A stretch of 64,000 bases of DNA, taken from the NCBI GenBank assembly GCA_000314955.1, contig BAEM01000016.1, forward strand, positions 1 to 64,000. Reading direction: 5' to 3'. This DNA comes from Paraglaciecola chathamensis S18K6 (GTDB lineage Bacteria > Pseudomonadota > Gammaproteobacteria > Enterobacterales > Alteromonadaceae). The notes beneath the pieces are model-generated. The model saw only the letters and a program-made list of their open reading frames with translations. It was not told the DNA's origin and did no database searches. The translations under genes and the position numbers were made by a program. This document shows positions 35,966-45,710 of this stretch, in pieces (the first letter of the stretch is position 1; each line of letters starts with the position of its first letter).

Positions 35966-37207
35966 ATGTTCGCCTTTATTGCTCGTCAGCCTATTTTAGA
36001 TCGTAAACGTGATGTATTTGCCTACGAATTGCTTTTCCGAGACGGTAAAAACAATTGTTTTCCCGATGCCACTCGCGATGAACGTACCGAAAAGCTCATC
36101 GCTAAGCATTATCTTACGCTAGGATTGGATGACATTTCTTGCAATAAAAAGTCGTTTATCAACTTCCAAAAAGAAACATTAGTCAATGGCTTACCTGACG
36201 TTCTTGACCCGTCAAATGTGGTTGTCGAACTATCCGATACCGTATTACCTCACGACGCTTTGTTAGATGTGTGCCGGCAAGTCAAAAATACCGGTTTTAC
36301 CATTGCGTTAGATGATCATAAACTCGATCCTAAATGGGATGATTTTTTACCTTACGTCGACATAGTTAAGGTGAACATCATGCAAAGTGACTATGACGGT
36401 ATAGCTAAGGGGATGCCTAGGTTACTAGATTCCAATGTAAAATTGGTTGCTGAGCAGATAGATACCCAGCAAGATTTCGAAATTTATCGAGACATGGGCT
36501 TTGATTATTTCCAAGGTTATTTTTTCGCTAAACCAGAGGCGATAAAACAACAGAATTTACCCACCTCAAAGCTAACCTTAGTCGAGTTAATGGGTGTGAG
36601 CTCAAGCGAAACGTTTGACATAGAGCGCGTTAACTCTGTGATAGAGCACGATGTTGGCTTATCTTATATGTTGTTGCGCTTTGTGAATAACCCTATGGTT
36701 AACAAGCGTTACAAGATTACGTCATTACGCCATGCTATAACTTATATGGGCGAAGTGGAGCTCAAGAAGTTTGTCGCCTTGTTGGCTTTAGCGAACCTTA
36801 ATGATGACAAACCGATAGAGTTATTACACTTATCTCTTGTACGGGCTAAGTTTTGTGACTTGGTGGCGCGTGAATCGAAGAAAGGTGATAACCCACCAGT
36901 AGGCTTTTTAGTGGGGTTATTTTCATTGTTGGATGCAATATTAGATCAACATATGGATACCTTGCTCAATCAATTGCCAATTGATGATGACGTAAAGTTT
37001 GCATTAAGTGGTGGGCAAAATGATTTGTCTATTTATTTAGTGCTGGCGAAGGCATTTGAAAGTGCTAATTGGCTCAAGGTTATCCGCATTGCTGGCTTGC
37101 TGAAAATAGACCAAAAGCGCCTGCACAGTATGTTTAATCAGGCGATTGTGTGGGGTAACGGCTTGCGTCAATCTGTATCGCCACACTTTCCTGAATCAAA
37201 AGTATAG
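35966..37207 (+). CDS. HDOD domain protein with degenerate EAL domain (CdgJ/YuxH type)
   Basis: 413 aa. Residues 1-200 are a degenerate EAL domain: ARQPILDRKRDVFAYELLFR (ELL for EAL), ALDDHK (for DDFG), VKVNI and AEQID (for AEGVE), YFQGYFFAKP. Residues about 200-400 are an HDOD domain (LMLRFVNNP-like YMLLRFVNNPMVNKRYKITSLRHAITYMGEVELKKFVALLALA). The missing metal ligands make phosphodiesterase activity unlikely; relatives act in signalling and motility. It interrupts the usual rpoH-ftsX neighbourhood on the opposite strand. SD-like aggga lies 5 nt upstream of the start. Confidence 0.85.
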   Translation: MFAFIARQPILDRKRDVFAYELLFRDGKNNCFPDATRDERTEKLIAKHYLTLGLDDISCNKKSFINFQKETLVNGLPDVLDPSNVVVELSDTVLPHDALLDVCRQVKNTGFTIALDDHKLDPKWDDFLPYVDIVKVNIMQSDYDGIAKGMPRLLDSNVKLVAEQIDTQQDFEIYRDMGFDYFQGYFFAKPEAIKQQNLPTSKLTLVELMGVSSSETFDIERVNSVIEHDVGLSYMLLRFVNNPMVNKRYKITSLRHAITYMGEVELKKFVALLALANLNDDKPIELLHLSLVRAKFCDLVARESKKGDNPPVGFLVGLFSLLDAILDQHMDTLLNQLPIDDDVKFALSGGQNDLSIYLVLAKAFESANWLKVIRIAGLLKIDQKRLHSMFNQAIVWGNGLRQSVSPHFPESKV

Positions 37208-37285
37208 CCACTCGTTTCTAGTAGTTTACCAATTGCTTTTGCAGCGACTTACATCCTGTCGCCTGAGATTTACCTCAGGCAAATA

Positions 37286-38266
37286 TTACTTAGGCTCAAT
37301 TGCGCTCACATGGCGCTTCACGGAAATCATTGAGCCAACAAGCCCCAATACAACAGATGTAGAAAGCATAATAAGTAGGGTGCTGAAATCAACGCCTGTA
37401 AGGGTAAATTGCTTTTGATAAAGCGCACTAACAGCTTCAACACTTGAGCTCATCCACCATAGTAAGCAAATCACAGTAAACCAGGCCAACAATCCACCTA
37501 ATAAGCCGTACCAAAAGCCTGTGTACATGAAGGGGCGTTGAATAAAGGCGTCAGTGGCACCCACGAGTTTCATCACTAAAATTTCATCTTTTTTGCTTAA
37601 AATATTTAGTCTAATGGTGTTACCTATAATCAACACCACGGCTAAAAATAGCAACAATGCGATCATAGTGACCAACTCTTTGGCCACCGTGAGAATAGCG
37701 TCTAGACGTTGTAACCATTCTAAATCCAGCTTGCCGATATCGACTTCTCGCTCGCTACGCAGTTTATCGAGTAGCAAACGCGCGGCGGCAGGGCCAGCAT
37801 GCTTTTCGGTAGGGGCCACTAAAACCACGGGAGGTAACGGGTTCTTGTCAAGATACGCAATCGCATCACCAAAGCCTGAAAGTGTCTTAAATTCGTTTAG
37901 AGCGTCATCTGCGGGTATGTAAGTGACTTTACTAACCTCTGGCCAAGAATTAATGCGCGTCAGTAATTGGTCAATATGTTGTTTGGACGTTTCAGCTTTT
38001 AAAAATAGCGATATTTCGGAAGCCTGATCCCAACCGGCATTTATCTGCTCAGCATTTTTGACCAGAATATATAGGGTGCTGGGTAAGGTAATACTTAATC
38101 CGAGTACGCCTATGGTCATCAATGAAGCGGCCCCTGCTCGCCACATTTCACCTAAGCTACCTAACGCTTGGCGAAGATGGCTGAGAAAAAACATTTGAAT
38201 GCGTTGAAGAATAGAAATTTGACTTAGTTGAGCGCCTCTAGAGCGCCCTTTAAATAATAAACTCAT
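37286..38266 (-). CDS. ftsX: Cell-division protein FtsX
   Basis: 326 aa inner-membrane protein with a basic cytoplasmic N-terminus, a first helix (SLMTIGVLGLSITLPSTLYILV), a periplasmic domain (about 75-180, including ISLFLKAETSKQHIDQLL) and three further helices. With FtsE it forms the divisome complex that controls septal peptidoglycan hydrolases. The gene order ftsY-ftsE-ftsX on the minus strand matches E. coli. Confidence 0.95.
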   Translation of the reverse strand: MSLLFKGRSRGAQLSQISILQRIQMFFLSHLRQALGSLGEMWRAGAASLMTIGVLGLSITLPSTLYILVKNAEQINAGWDQASEISLFLKAETSKQHIDQLLTRINSWPEVSKVTYIPADDALNEFKTLSGFGDAIAYLDKNPLPPVVLVAPTEKHAGPAAARLLLDKLRSEREVDIGKLDLEWLQRLDAILTVAKELVTMIALLLFLAVVLIIGNTIRLNILSKKDEILVMKLVGATDAFIQRPFMYTGFWYGLLGGLLAWFTVICLLWWMSSSVEAVSALYQKQFTLTGVDFSTLLIMLSTSVVLGLVGSMISVKRHVSAIEPK

Positions 38267-38336
38267 TCTTCAAACTCACTTATGTGTGTGCGGCCAGTTA
38301 ATGCTGAGTTGGTGTTCAGCTGCATGAGCGCTCTGA

Positions 38337-39011
38337 TTAAAAGTCTTGAGATAGGCCATCGGTGATCATTTGCCCATTTTTAAGGGTCAGTGTGCGGTAC
38401 TTCATGCGAGCAATCAGGCCCAAATCATGAGTTGCGATAAAGACTGATACCCCAGCTTGGTTAAAATCTTCAAATAAGCGGATGATTTCCATCGACAGTT
38501 TTGGATCTAAATTACCGGTTGGTTCATCTGCTAACAACAGTGGCGGCTTGTTCACGACAGCGCGAGCTATGCCGACTCGCTGCTGTTCACCGCCAGAAAG
38601 CATAATAGGCAGGTTTTTCACTTTATCGCGCAGGCCCACCATTTCAAGCGCCGCATGTACTCGTTTGCTGGTTTCTTTATGGGAATAGCCCTCAATAATG
38701 AGCGGCAAAGCGACGTTGTCGAACACGCTTTTATCCATCAATAATTGATGGCTTTGAAATATCATACCGATATCACGGCGAATATAGGCAATTTGCCGAC
38801 GGCTGATTTGATTTAGGTCATGACCATTGATCAACACTTTTCCTACAGTAGGGCGTTCCATCAAACTGATCAGTTTCAACAAGGTACTTTTACCCGCGCC
38901 GGAGTGGCCGGTGAGAAAAGCCATCTCACCAGGCTCAATGTGAAAGTCAACTTTGCGCAGTGCTTGTTGCCCTCCAGGGTAGGTTTTACTGACTTGCTGA
39001 AATTTGATCAT
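38337..39011 (-). CDS. ftsE: Cell-division ATP-binding protein FtsE
   Basis: 224 aa ABC ATPase with Walker [10 protein letters not shown] (35-43), signature LSGGEQQ (138-144) and Walker B LLLADE (158-163). It is the FtsX partner. It lies 24 bp after ftsY and about 70 bp before ftsX. Confidence 0.96.
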   Translation of the reverse strand: MIKFQQVSKTYPGGQQALRKVDFHIEPGEMAFLTGHSGAGKSTLLKLISLMERPTVGKVLINGHDLNQISRRQIAYIRRDIGMIFQSHQLLMDKSVFDNVALPLIIEGYSHKETSKRVHAALEMVGLRDKVKNLPIMLSGGEQQRVGIARAVVNKPPLLLADEPTGNLDPKLSMEIIRLFEDFNQAGVSVFIATHDLGLIARMKYRTLTLKNGQMITDGLSQDF

Positions 39012-39035
39012 AGCATCACTCTTGGCGCGTTCGGC

Positions 39036-40499
39036 TTATTGACTACTTTGGGCATTCGCATCAGTGCCGCTCTCAGCAAAGAGTGCTTCCACAAATTCAT
39101 CACTGGCAAATGGACGTAAATCGTCAATCCCTTCGCCTACACCTATATACCGAATAGGAATTTTAAATTGGTCGGCTAAGGCGAAAATGACCCCGCCTTT
39201 TGCGGTGCCATCTAACTTGGTTAATGTGATGCCTGACAGACCCACTGCCTGATTAAATAATTTAGTTTGGCTAACAGCGTTCTGACCCGTCGCTGCATCT
39301 AGGGTTAACATGACTTCGTGAGGTGCGTTTGGATTAATTTTTCGCATAACGCGCAACACTTTTTTCAGCTCTTCCATCAGGTGTTCTTTGTTTTGCAGAC
39401 GCCCTGCGGTGTCAGCAATCAGTACATCCACATTGCGAGCCTTCGCTGATTCAAGAGCATCATAAATTACTGACGCGCTATCAGAGCCAGTTTTTTGCGC
39501 TATCACAGGGATGTTATTACGCTCCCCCCATACTTGTAGTTGTTCAACCGCAGCAGCTCTGAAGGTATCGCCGGCGGCTAACATCACTTTTTTGCCCTGT
39601 GACTGAAATTGCTTAGCCATTTTACCTATGGTGGTGGTTTTACCTACGCCATTAACCCCAACCATCAAAATAACAAACGGGCCCTCATCTGCTTCAGGCA
39701 CAAGTGGCTGACTGACTTCTTGTAATATTTCGCTCATCTGTTGCTTGAGTAATTGATACAAGGCATCGCCGTCTTTTAATTGGTTACGTTTCGCGCCATC
39801 AGTCAATTTTTTAATGATTTTATTGGTGGTATCCATACCCACATCAGCGACTAATAACTGTGTTTCCAATTCTTCGTATAAATCATCATCTATGGCTTTA
39901 CCACGAAACAAGCTGACAAAACCGCTACCTAAGTTAACTTTGGTACGCGACAAGCTCTGTCTTAACTTGGCAAATAGTCCCATTTTGGCTGGTTTCTCTG
40001 ATTCTGGCTCAGGTGTCGGCTCTGGTTCAGGTGTTAATTCTAACGCTGTTTCTTGCACCTCTGAGGTGATTTCTACTATCTCGCCAGGTTGCTCAATTTC
40101 AGCTGTTTTTTCAATTTCATCAGCTTCTTCAATTTCATCTGGTTCTTCAATTACAGGTGAGGTTGAAACATCAGCTTCTTCCAGCTCAGAGGCCAAGACG
40201 GAGGCGGATTCGTCTATGTCATTCGTTTGACTACTCTCACCCATAAGAGACTGTTTATCGGTAAGGGGCGGCTCATCTACCGCGCTTTCTACTTCCACAG
40301 CAGGATGAGCATGAGAAGCGTTTTCTACCTCAGTCTCCACAACATTATCAGGGGCACGCTCTTGCTCGACAACTTGCTCGTCGATGATTTCATCGCTTTG
40401 CTGCGGTATTTCTTGGGCTTCTTCTGGTGCGCTCTGAGGGGGATTTTGTGGCTCTGACTTGGGCTTGTCTTTTTTGAGCCAACCGAAAAACTTGGACAT
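39036..40499 (-). CDS. ftsY: Signal recognition particle receptor FtsY
   Basis: 487 aa. The N-terminal MSKFFGWLKKDKPK is followed by a long acidic Glu-rich linker (about 20-170). The NG domain begins near FAKLRQSLSRTKVNLGSG and carries G1 GVNGVGKTTTIGK, DTAGRLQ and TKLDGTAKGG. It is the membrane docking GTPase for SRP-bound ribosomes. The start at 40499 gives the conserved short amphipathic N-terminus; a longer frame to 40544 adds 15 unlikely residues. It is divergent from rsmD. Confidence 0.95.
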   Translation of the reverse strand: MSKFFGWLKKDKPKSEPQNPPQSAPEEAQEIPQQSDEIIDEQVVEQERAPDNVVETEVENASHAHPAVEVESAVDEPPLTDKQSLMGESSQTNDIDESASVLASELEEADVSTSPVIEEPDEIEEADEIEKTAEIEQPGEIVEITSEVQETALELTPEPEPTPEPESEKPAKMGLFAKLRQSLSRTKVNLGSGFVSLFRGKAIDDDLYEELETQLLVADVGMDTTNKIIKKLTDGAKRNQLKDGDALYQLLKQQMSEILQEVSQPLVPEADEGPFVILMVGVNGVGKTTTIGKMAKQFQSQGKKVMLAAGDTFRAAAVEQLQVWGERNNIPVIAQKTGSDSASVIYDALESAKARNVDVLIADTAGRLQNKEHLMEELKKVLRVMRKINPNAPHEVMLTLDAATGQNAVSQTKLFNQAVGLSGITLTKLDGTAKGGVIFALADQFKIPIRYIGVGEGIDDLRPFASDEFVEALFAESGTDANAQSSQ

Positions 40500-40583
40500 A
40501 TTAAATAGAAATCCTTGGAAAATCGTTGAATTAATTGAGTACACTTACGTTACTTTGCAGCAATGATAGCATTCCTACTATAA

Positions 40584-41168
40584 ATGAAGCGAGACGTAAA
40601 AAAGACTCAAGCCGCCAATGGCGCAATTCGTATTATCAGCGGGCAATGGCGTGGGCGTAAATTGCCGGTGATGAACGTTCAAGGCTTAAGGCCAACCACA
40701 GATAGAAACAAAGAAACTTTGTTCAATTGGTTGATGGCATATACCCAAGATAGCCGCTGCTTAGACGTATTTGCAGGCAGCGGAGGCTTGGGGTTTGAGG
40801 CACTTTCTCGCTACGCTAAACACGTTACGTTTATTGAGTTAGACAAAAATGTTGCGCGCAATTTACAGCAAAACCTGATCACCTTGAAAGCCACAGAAGA
40901 TAGCGCAAAAGTGCTATGTGGTGATGCTTTAAGTTATTTAAAGCAGCTAAACGATGAGTTTGATTTGATTTTTGTGGACCCACCTTTTAATCAAAACCTT
41001 GTTCCTAAAGCCATTGAGAGCATTGAACAGGGTGGTTTGCTCGCCAAAGATGGTTTGATTTATATTGAATGCGAAACACAAAATGCTCAATACAATGTGC
41101 CGCCTCAATGGCGTTTATTAAAAGAGAGCAAAACTAGCCAGGTGACAGCGCGGCTGTATCAAGGCTAG
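40584..41168 (+). CDS. rsmD: 16S rRNA (guanine-966-N2)-methyltransferase
   Basis: 194 aa. IRIISGQWRGRKLPV and LRPTTDRNKETLFNWL are typical RsmD N-terminal blocks; SAM motif DVFAGSGGLG (61-70) and catalytic DPPF (132-135). Methylates G966 of 16S rRNA during 30S assembly. It is divergent from ftsY, as in E. coli. Confidence 0.95.
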   Translation: MKRDVKKTQAANGAIRIISGQWRGRKLPVMNVQGLRPTTDRNKETLFNWLMAYTQDSRCLDVFAGSGGLGFEALSRYAKHVTFIELDKNVARNLQQNLITLKATEDSAKVLCGDALSYLKQLNDEFDLIFVDPPFNQNLVPKAIESIEQGGLLAKDGLIYIECETQNAQYNVPPQWRLLKESKTSQVTARLYQG

Positions 41169-41188
41169 TTGCTGATGGCATAATAAAA

Positions 41189-41779
41189 CTAAGGAGTAAT
41201 ATCGATTCCGATGTTACTCATACCCTCGCCGATAGCGATTGCTTTTAACGCTTTACATGTTTCGCCATTTTTAGGGCTATTGGCTAACAAAGTGAGCAAC
41301 TCTTGTTGGATTTCGATTTCCCATTGCATCAGTGGGTGCTGTTTTATTTCTTCGTCTGTTATTTCGTCATCAGAGGTGGCTTCAACAAAGGTTTCCACTG
41401 TGCCTTGGGCGAGTTTACTGACCACAACGGCACCTTGTAGATCTTCTCCCATTAACAATAAAATAAGCGCAGACATTGACATGGCGGTGTCGATAGCCGG
41501 GTAAACGCCTATGCTGTCGTAATCGTTAGGGTCAGGTACGTTTGCTTCTACCTTTTCCAGTTGTGCGGCAAAATTGATTTTTGTTTTCGGATGAGCAAGC
41601 CATTCCCAGATCACATTTAAACTATTTCGATATGGGCTAGGGTCTGCAAATTCGGTCGCTTCACAAAAAAGCTGGTAATTCGGTAACATACGCTCTAATA
41701 ACGCTGCTGAAAAGGCAACCGACTGCCAAGTCTCTAATTCTCTAACTTGTTGAAAAATAGTTAGTTTGTTTTCTTTCAT
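41189..41779 (-). CDS. yjaG: YjaG family protein (DUF416)
   Basis: 196 aa soluble protein. LETWQSVAFSAALLERMLPNYQLFCEA and YPAIDTAMSMSALILLLMG match the DUF416/YjaG family. Function unknown. It converges on rsmD and is followed on the same strand, upstream, by marC. Confidence 0.8.
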   Translation of the reverse strand: MKENKLTIFQQVRELETWQSVAFSAALLERMLPNYQLFCEATEFADPSPYRNSLNVIWEWLAHPKTKINFAAQLEKVEANVPDPNDYDSIGVYPAIDTAMSMSALILLLMGEDLQGAVVVSKLAQGTVETFVEATSDDEITDEEIKQHPLMQWEIEIQQELLTLLANSPKNGETCKALKAIAIGEGMSNIGIDITP

Positions 41780-41801
41780 TGTTACCTCGTTGTTCCGCTT
41801 C

Positions 41802-42392
41802 TTACACTAGCGAATAAAATTTTCCGATGCCATCAAGTAGCATTTGAATTGAAATCATAATTAGGATCATCCCCATCAAACGTTCAATGGCGATCAGGCC
41901 TCGCTCACCTAGTATGCGATGGAACAGGTTCGAAAATATCAATATAACCGCGCTCACCGACCAAGCGGCCAGCAGTGCCAAAGACCAATCTAACATACGG
42001 CTATGATCTTGGTTTGCGAGTAGAATAAGTGCCGCAAGAATAGATGGGCCAGCAATCATTGGGATAGCTAATGGGACAATAAAGGGCTCTTCACCTGCCG
42101 GTAAGCCGGTTACACCGCCGGGTTGTGGGAATATCATTTTTAATGCGATCAAGAATAAAATAATGCCGCCGGCGATACTGACAGTTTCTTGCTTAACACT
42201 TAAGAAATCGAGTACGGCTTGGCCGCTGAACAAAAAGCCCATCATGATCAGTAGAGAGAAAAACAACTCTCTGATCAGAACGATACGACGTCGCTTAGGT
42301 TCAATAGTTTTTAACACTGACATGAACACTGGAAGATTGCCTAGTGGGTCCATAATCAAAAATAATGTAATGGCCGCGGACCAAGTTTCCAT
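41802..42392 (-). CDS. MarC/YhgN-family membrane protein
   Basis: 196 aa with six hydrophobic segments. AITLFLIMDPLGNLPVFMSVL, GIILFLIALKMIF and PLAIPMIAGPSILAALILL are conserved MarC-family elements. The start at 42392 gives the family N-terminus (METWSAAITLF); a longer frame to 42449 lacks support. Function in the family is unresolved. 22 bp upstream of the DUF416 gene on the same strand. Confidence 0.85.
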   Translation of the reverse strand: METWSAAITLFLIMDPLGNLPVFMSVLKTIEPKRRRIVLIRELFFSLLIMMGFLFSGQAVLDFLSVKQETVSIAGGIILFLIALKMIFPQPGGVTGLPAGEEPFIVPLAIPMIAGPSILAALILLANQDHSRMLDWSLALLAAWSVSAVILIFSNLFHRILGERGLIAIERLMGMILIMISIQMLLDGIGKFYSLV

Positions 42393-42545
42393 AGTGCTAC
42401 TCTTTCGGGAGTTAATTAAGACGGGTGTGGTTGGGCAAGTGTATAACATCTATGCAGCTCAGCCCATCTGATTGAAACATTTATCTATTTTTAAGTGTTA
42501 AAGATCAACGGCTCTCAAAGAAATTGTTTGCTATGGTTATATCAA

Positions 42546-42592
42546 TACCATTAAATTTTAGCTGAGTGGTTAATTATTTTTTGGAATTGGTA
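42546..42592. repeat. MITE remnant F (short, both outer ends)
   Basis: TACCATTAAATTTTAGCTGA at the left, and gctgagtggttaatta...ggaattggta at the right. The right part aligns with the end of copy B (gctgagtgatcacttatta...ggaatggta). It is an internally deleted or solo-end remnant in the intergenic region upstream of the small HTH gene. Confidence 0.5.
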
Positions 42593-42665
42593 TCAGGTGC
42601 GGCATTAGCCTAGTTGTAAAGTTTCCACGTCGGTAAAAGGTGTGCATATTTAAAAGGATTAGAAA

Positions 42666-42848
42666 ATGAGCGTGATGACAGTAGATGAGGTAGCAACGTT
42701 TTTGGGTGTAGAAGCAATACGCGTTGAACGCTTAGAACGTGAGAGTTTATTGATTGCTGTAGACAAAGACGAGCAGGGCAGGCCGCTATTTAACGCCAAA
42801 GATGTAGAGAAATACAAAGTGCTCGCTGAGCGTCTTGGCGGGCTATGA
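42666..42848 (+). CDS. Small MerR/excisionase-type HTH protein
   Basis: 60 aa. MTVDEVATFLGVEAIRVERLERE is a winged-helix HTH of the HTH_17/excisionase type, followed by a short wing and LFNAKDVEKYKVLAERLGG. SD aaaagga is 8 nt upstream. No recombinase is nearby, so a stand-alone regulator is more likely than an excisionase. Target unknown. Confidence 0.65.
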   Translation: MSVMTVDEVATFLGVEAIRVERLERESLLIAVDKDEQGRPLFNAKDVEKYKVLAERLGGL

Positions 42849-42963
42849 GCTTTAATTCAGCAAACCTAGGTACGTCTTGCGCACCTAGGTTGTTTCACAG
42901 TATTCGGGAAACCAAATACTTATTCAGTTACCCATTATTCTGACATTCTTTATTCAGACCCCC

Positions 42964-44247
42964 TTATTCTGATAATAGGGCCTTGGCTATGGTTCGAATA
43001 CCTAAACCTGACGCGCCTGCAGGTGTATAGGCATCTGCGCTATCGTTAAATGCCGCGGCCAAATCTATATGCAACCAACCTTGACCGTCATTGCTTACAA
43101 ACCGCGAAAGAAAGCCCGCTGCGTTTGATGCGCCTCCGGCACCTCCGCCTTTTTGCGCCCGGCTATTGGCGGTATCTGCATAATGAGATGGGCATTTTTC
43201 TTGATGCCATTTCTCTAGCGGCAAGGGCCAAGCCGGCTCGTTTTCTTCATTAGCGTACCCTAATGCGCGCTGCATCAGACTTTTATCTAGAGCGAAAAAG
43301 GCATTGTAGTCACGGCCTAGTGCTGCACTGGCAGCTCCTGTTAAGGTTGCTGCATCAATAATCAATGGCGCTTGGGTCTCGCATGCCGCCATTAAGCCGT
43401 CTGCTAGCACTAATCGGCCTTCGGCGTCGGTATTGACGATTTCTACCGTTGTGCCGTTTTTATAGGTGATTACATCGCCTAGCTTATAAGCATGGCCACT
43501 GATTAGGTTCTCTGCACAGCATAAATATAGTTTCACCCGTTTGTCTAGGCCCTGCATAATCGCTAAGCCTAAACCACCGGTTACCATCGCAGCTCCGCCC
43601 ATGTCACATTTCATGTGCAACATACCTTCGCTACCTTTAATGCTATAACCACCACTGTCAAAGGTTATGCCTTTGCCCACTAACGCTGCGCTAACAGGAG
43701 CAAGGGGGTCGCCTGTTGGGTTGAAGTCTACTTCAAGCATTACAGGTGGGCGCTGGCTGCCGCGGCCAACGTTATATAACCCGTGCCACTGTTGTTCTAC
43801 AAGCTCCTCACCCACCCACTGCTTTGCACTGACGTGACTAGGGCTTAAGCTGGTTAACCATTCTACACTGCTGCTAGCCAACTTTTCGGGCGACAGATCT
43901 TCGGGTGTGGCATTGGTCTGATTGCGAGTGAATACCAACGCTTGATAGCGCTGGGTTAAGGTATTGCTATTTTCGTCATCTGCCCACTGAATGTGATGCT
44001 GTTTTTTACTACTGGTAAAGCTGTAGGCAAAAGCCCACTGTTGTTCGATTTGCCATTTACCGCATAAAGTCACGAAATCTAAATTTAAACCGTCTAGAAT
44101 GCGCGCTGCGCGGCGAATGGTTCTATGTTGAGGGTCTTCAGATAATAAATGGATTGTAGCGCTTTCATTGTCGAATGAGAGCACAGCGTTCTTGCCCCAA
44201 TGGGCAGCGGCTGGCGCATTAGACAGTTGGATAGAAAGTCGAGACAT
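42964..44247 (-). CDS. pepB: Peptidase B (M17 leucyl aminopeptidase family)
   Basis: 427 aa, the length of E. coli PepB. VGKGITFDSGGYSIK contains the catalytic Lys and metal Asp region, MKCDMGGAAMVTGGLGLAI follows, and NTDAEGRLVLADGL is the M17 signature with its metal ligands and Arg. The two-metal aminopeptidase releases N-terminal residues from peptides in the cytoplasm. It is divergent from sfsA. Confidence 0.93.
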   Translation of the reverse strand: MSRLSIQLSNAPAAAHWGKNAVLSFDNESATIHLLSEDPQHRTIRRAARILDGLNLDFVTLCGKWQIEQQWAFAYSFTSSKKQHHIQWADDENSNTLTQRYQALVFTRNQTNATPEDLSPEKLASSSVEWLTSLSPSHVSAKQWVGEELVEQQWHGLYNVGRGSQRPPVMLEVDFNPTGDPLAPVSAALVGKGITFDSGGYSIKGSEGMLHMKCDMGGAAMVTGGLGLAIMQGLDKRVKLYLCCAENLISGHAYKLGDVITYKNGTTVEIVNTDAEGRLVLADGLMAACETQAPLIIDAATLTGAASAALGRDYNAFFALDKSLMQRALGYANEENEPAWPLPLEKWHQEKCPSHYADTANSRAQKGGGAGGASNAAGFLSRFVSNDGQGWLHIDLAAAFNDSADAYTPAGASGLGIRTIAKALLSE

Positions 44248-44314
44248 AAAACACTCCTAAGATAAGTAAGCCAATATCATAACAATTTTGTAACGATAAA
44301 CAGTATGGTGATGA

Positions 44315-45019
44315 ATGCAATTTAATAACAGTTTGATTGAAGGTGTGTTGATTAAACGTTACAAACGATTTTTAACCGATGTCACGTTATTGAATAAAGG
44401 TGAGGTGGTTGCTCATTGTCCTAATACTGGTGCAATGACGGGATGCGCTGAGCCAGGCATGCAAGTTTGGCTTTCTGCAAGTGATAACCCTAAGCGGAAA
44501 CTGGGCTATACTTGGGAGTTAGCGGTAACCCAACAGGGTCATTGGATTGGTATCAATACTAATAATGCCAATAAAATCGTCGGGGAAGCGCTGACGATGA
44601 AGACAATTAGTGAATTAGCTGGCTATGACAGTGTGCGAGCTGAAGTCCGTTTTGGGCACGAAAATAGTCGAATTGATTTCCTTCTTAGCGCATCGAGCAA
44701 ACAAGATTGTTACATTGAAGTGAAATCGGTGACCTTGTTAGAAGATGAGCAAGGCTATTTTCCGGATGCCAAAACGGTTCGAGGGCAAAAGCATTTGCGC
44801 GAGCTAACAGCTATGGTCGAACAAGGTTATCGTGCTGTTTTGCTGTTCTGTGTTCAGCACACCGGTATTCAAAGTGTAAAAGTGGCAGAACATATTGATC
44901 CAAAATATGCACAAATGTTTGCTCAAGCAGTTGAGGCTGGGGTAGAAGTATTGGCTTACTCATGCGTAATTAACGAACAAAATATTACGCTAAATCAACG
45001 ACTCCCAGTGATTGTATGA
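44315..45019 (+). CDS. sfsA: SfsA (sugar fermentation stimulation protein; nuclease-like)
   Basis: 234 aa. [40 protein letters not shown] and [10 protein letters not shown] (PD-D/ExK-like core) match SfsA. It is next to dksA in many gammaproteobacteria, as here (167 bp). Its molecular role is uncertain; it has an OB-fold plus nuclease-like domain. Confidence 0.93.
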   Translation: MQFNNSLIEGVLIKRYKRFLTDVTLLNKGEVVAHCPNTGAMTGCAEPGMQVWLSASDNPKRKLGYTWELAVTQQGHWIGINTNNANKIVGEALTMKTISELAGYDSVRAEVRFGHENSRIDFLLSASSKQDCYIEVKSVTLLEDEQGYFPDAKTVRGQKHLRELTAMVEQGYRAVLLFCVQHTGIQSVKVAEHIDPKYAQMFAQAVEAGVEVLAYSCVINEQNITLNQRLPVIV

Positions 45020-45185
45020 AAATATAAGTTGCTTTTTTCGCCGACATCGCCATATTGCCCGTCGGAATTTGGTTTTTAGCATTAACAGCAGGTCAGTGAG
45101 TAGAATTGCCAGCGGTATTTCTTTCTGTTATACATACCCGCTTGCACAAAACCGTCCTGTGCTCGTAGTTAAGGAGAATTGGCTG

Positions 45186-45635
45186 ATGCCAACAGGAAAC
45201 ACGATGAAAACACTCGGATTATTAGCCCTAGCTGGTCTTACTCCTTATCAGGAGAAAGCAGGCGAGGAATACATGAATGAAAAACAAATGGAGCATTTCC
45301 GTTTGTTATTAAAAGCATGGCGCGACCAATTACGCCAAGAAGTAGATCGTACCGTGCATCATATGCAAGACGAAGCGGCTAACTTCCCCGACCCAGTTGA
45401 CCGGGCTGCTCAGGAAGAAGAGTTCAGTATTGAACTTAGAACCCGTGACCGTGAACGCAAATTGATCAAAAAAATCGAGAAGACCCTTAAACGTATTGAA
45501 GAAGACGATTTCGGCTTCTGTGATACATGTGGTATCGAAATTGGCGTTAGGCGCTTAGAAGCGCGTCCTACTGCCGATATGTGTATCGATTGTAAGACCT
45601 TAGCTGAAATTAAAGAAAAGCAGCTGCAAGGTTAA
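45186..45635 (+). CDS. dksA: RNA polymerase-binding transcription factor DksA
   Basis: 149 aa. Works with ppGpp at the RNA polymerase secondary channel. The coiled-coil tip DPVD has D69 and D72, and the C4 zinc finger is C112, C115, C133 and C136. The start at ATG 45186 (aaggag SD 9 nt upstream) gives the normal N-terminus; an open frame back to 45012 overlaps sfsA and is not supported. A strong terminator follows. Confidence 0.96.
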   Translation: MPTGNTMKTLGLLALAGLTPYQEKAGEEYMNEKQMEHFRLLLKAWRDQLRQEVDRTVHHMQDEAANFPDPVDRAAQEEEFSIELRTRDRERKLIKKIEKTLKRIEEDDFGFCDTCGIEIGVRRLEARPTADMCIDCKTLAEIKEKQLQG

Positions 45636-45646
45636 TACTGATAACG

Positions 45647-45671
45647 AAAAAGCTGCTTAACGCAGCTTTTT
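45647..45671 (+). terminator. Rho-independent terminator after dksA
   Basis: aaaaagctgc pairs with gcagcttttt around ttaac, followed by two more T. It lies 12 bp after the dksA stop codon. Confidence 0.9.
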
Positions 45672-45710
45672 TTATGCTTATGCACTATTTCATTTGCACG
45701 ATTTCGTTTA

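Noticed and set aside
42666-42848. Small HTH protein as excisionase of an integrated element
   Set aside because: No integrase, attachment-site repeat or phage gene is nearby; the surroundings are core genes.
45012-45185. Long upstream extension of dksA overlapping sfsA
   Set aside because: The extension does not resemble DksA, and a strong SD precedes ATG 45186, which gives the normal N-terminus and length.
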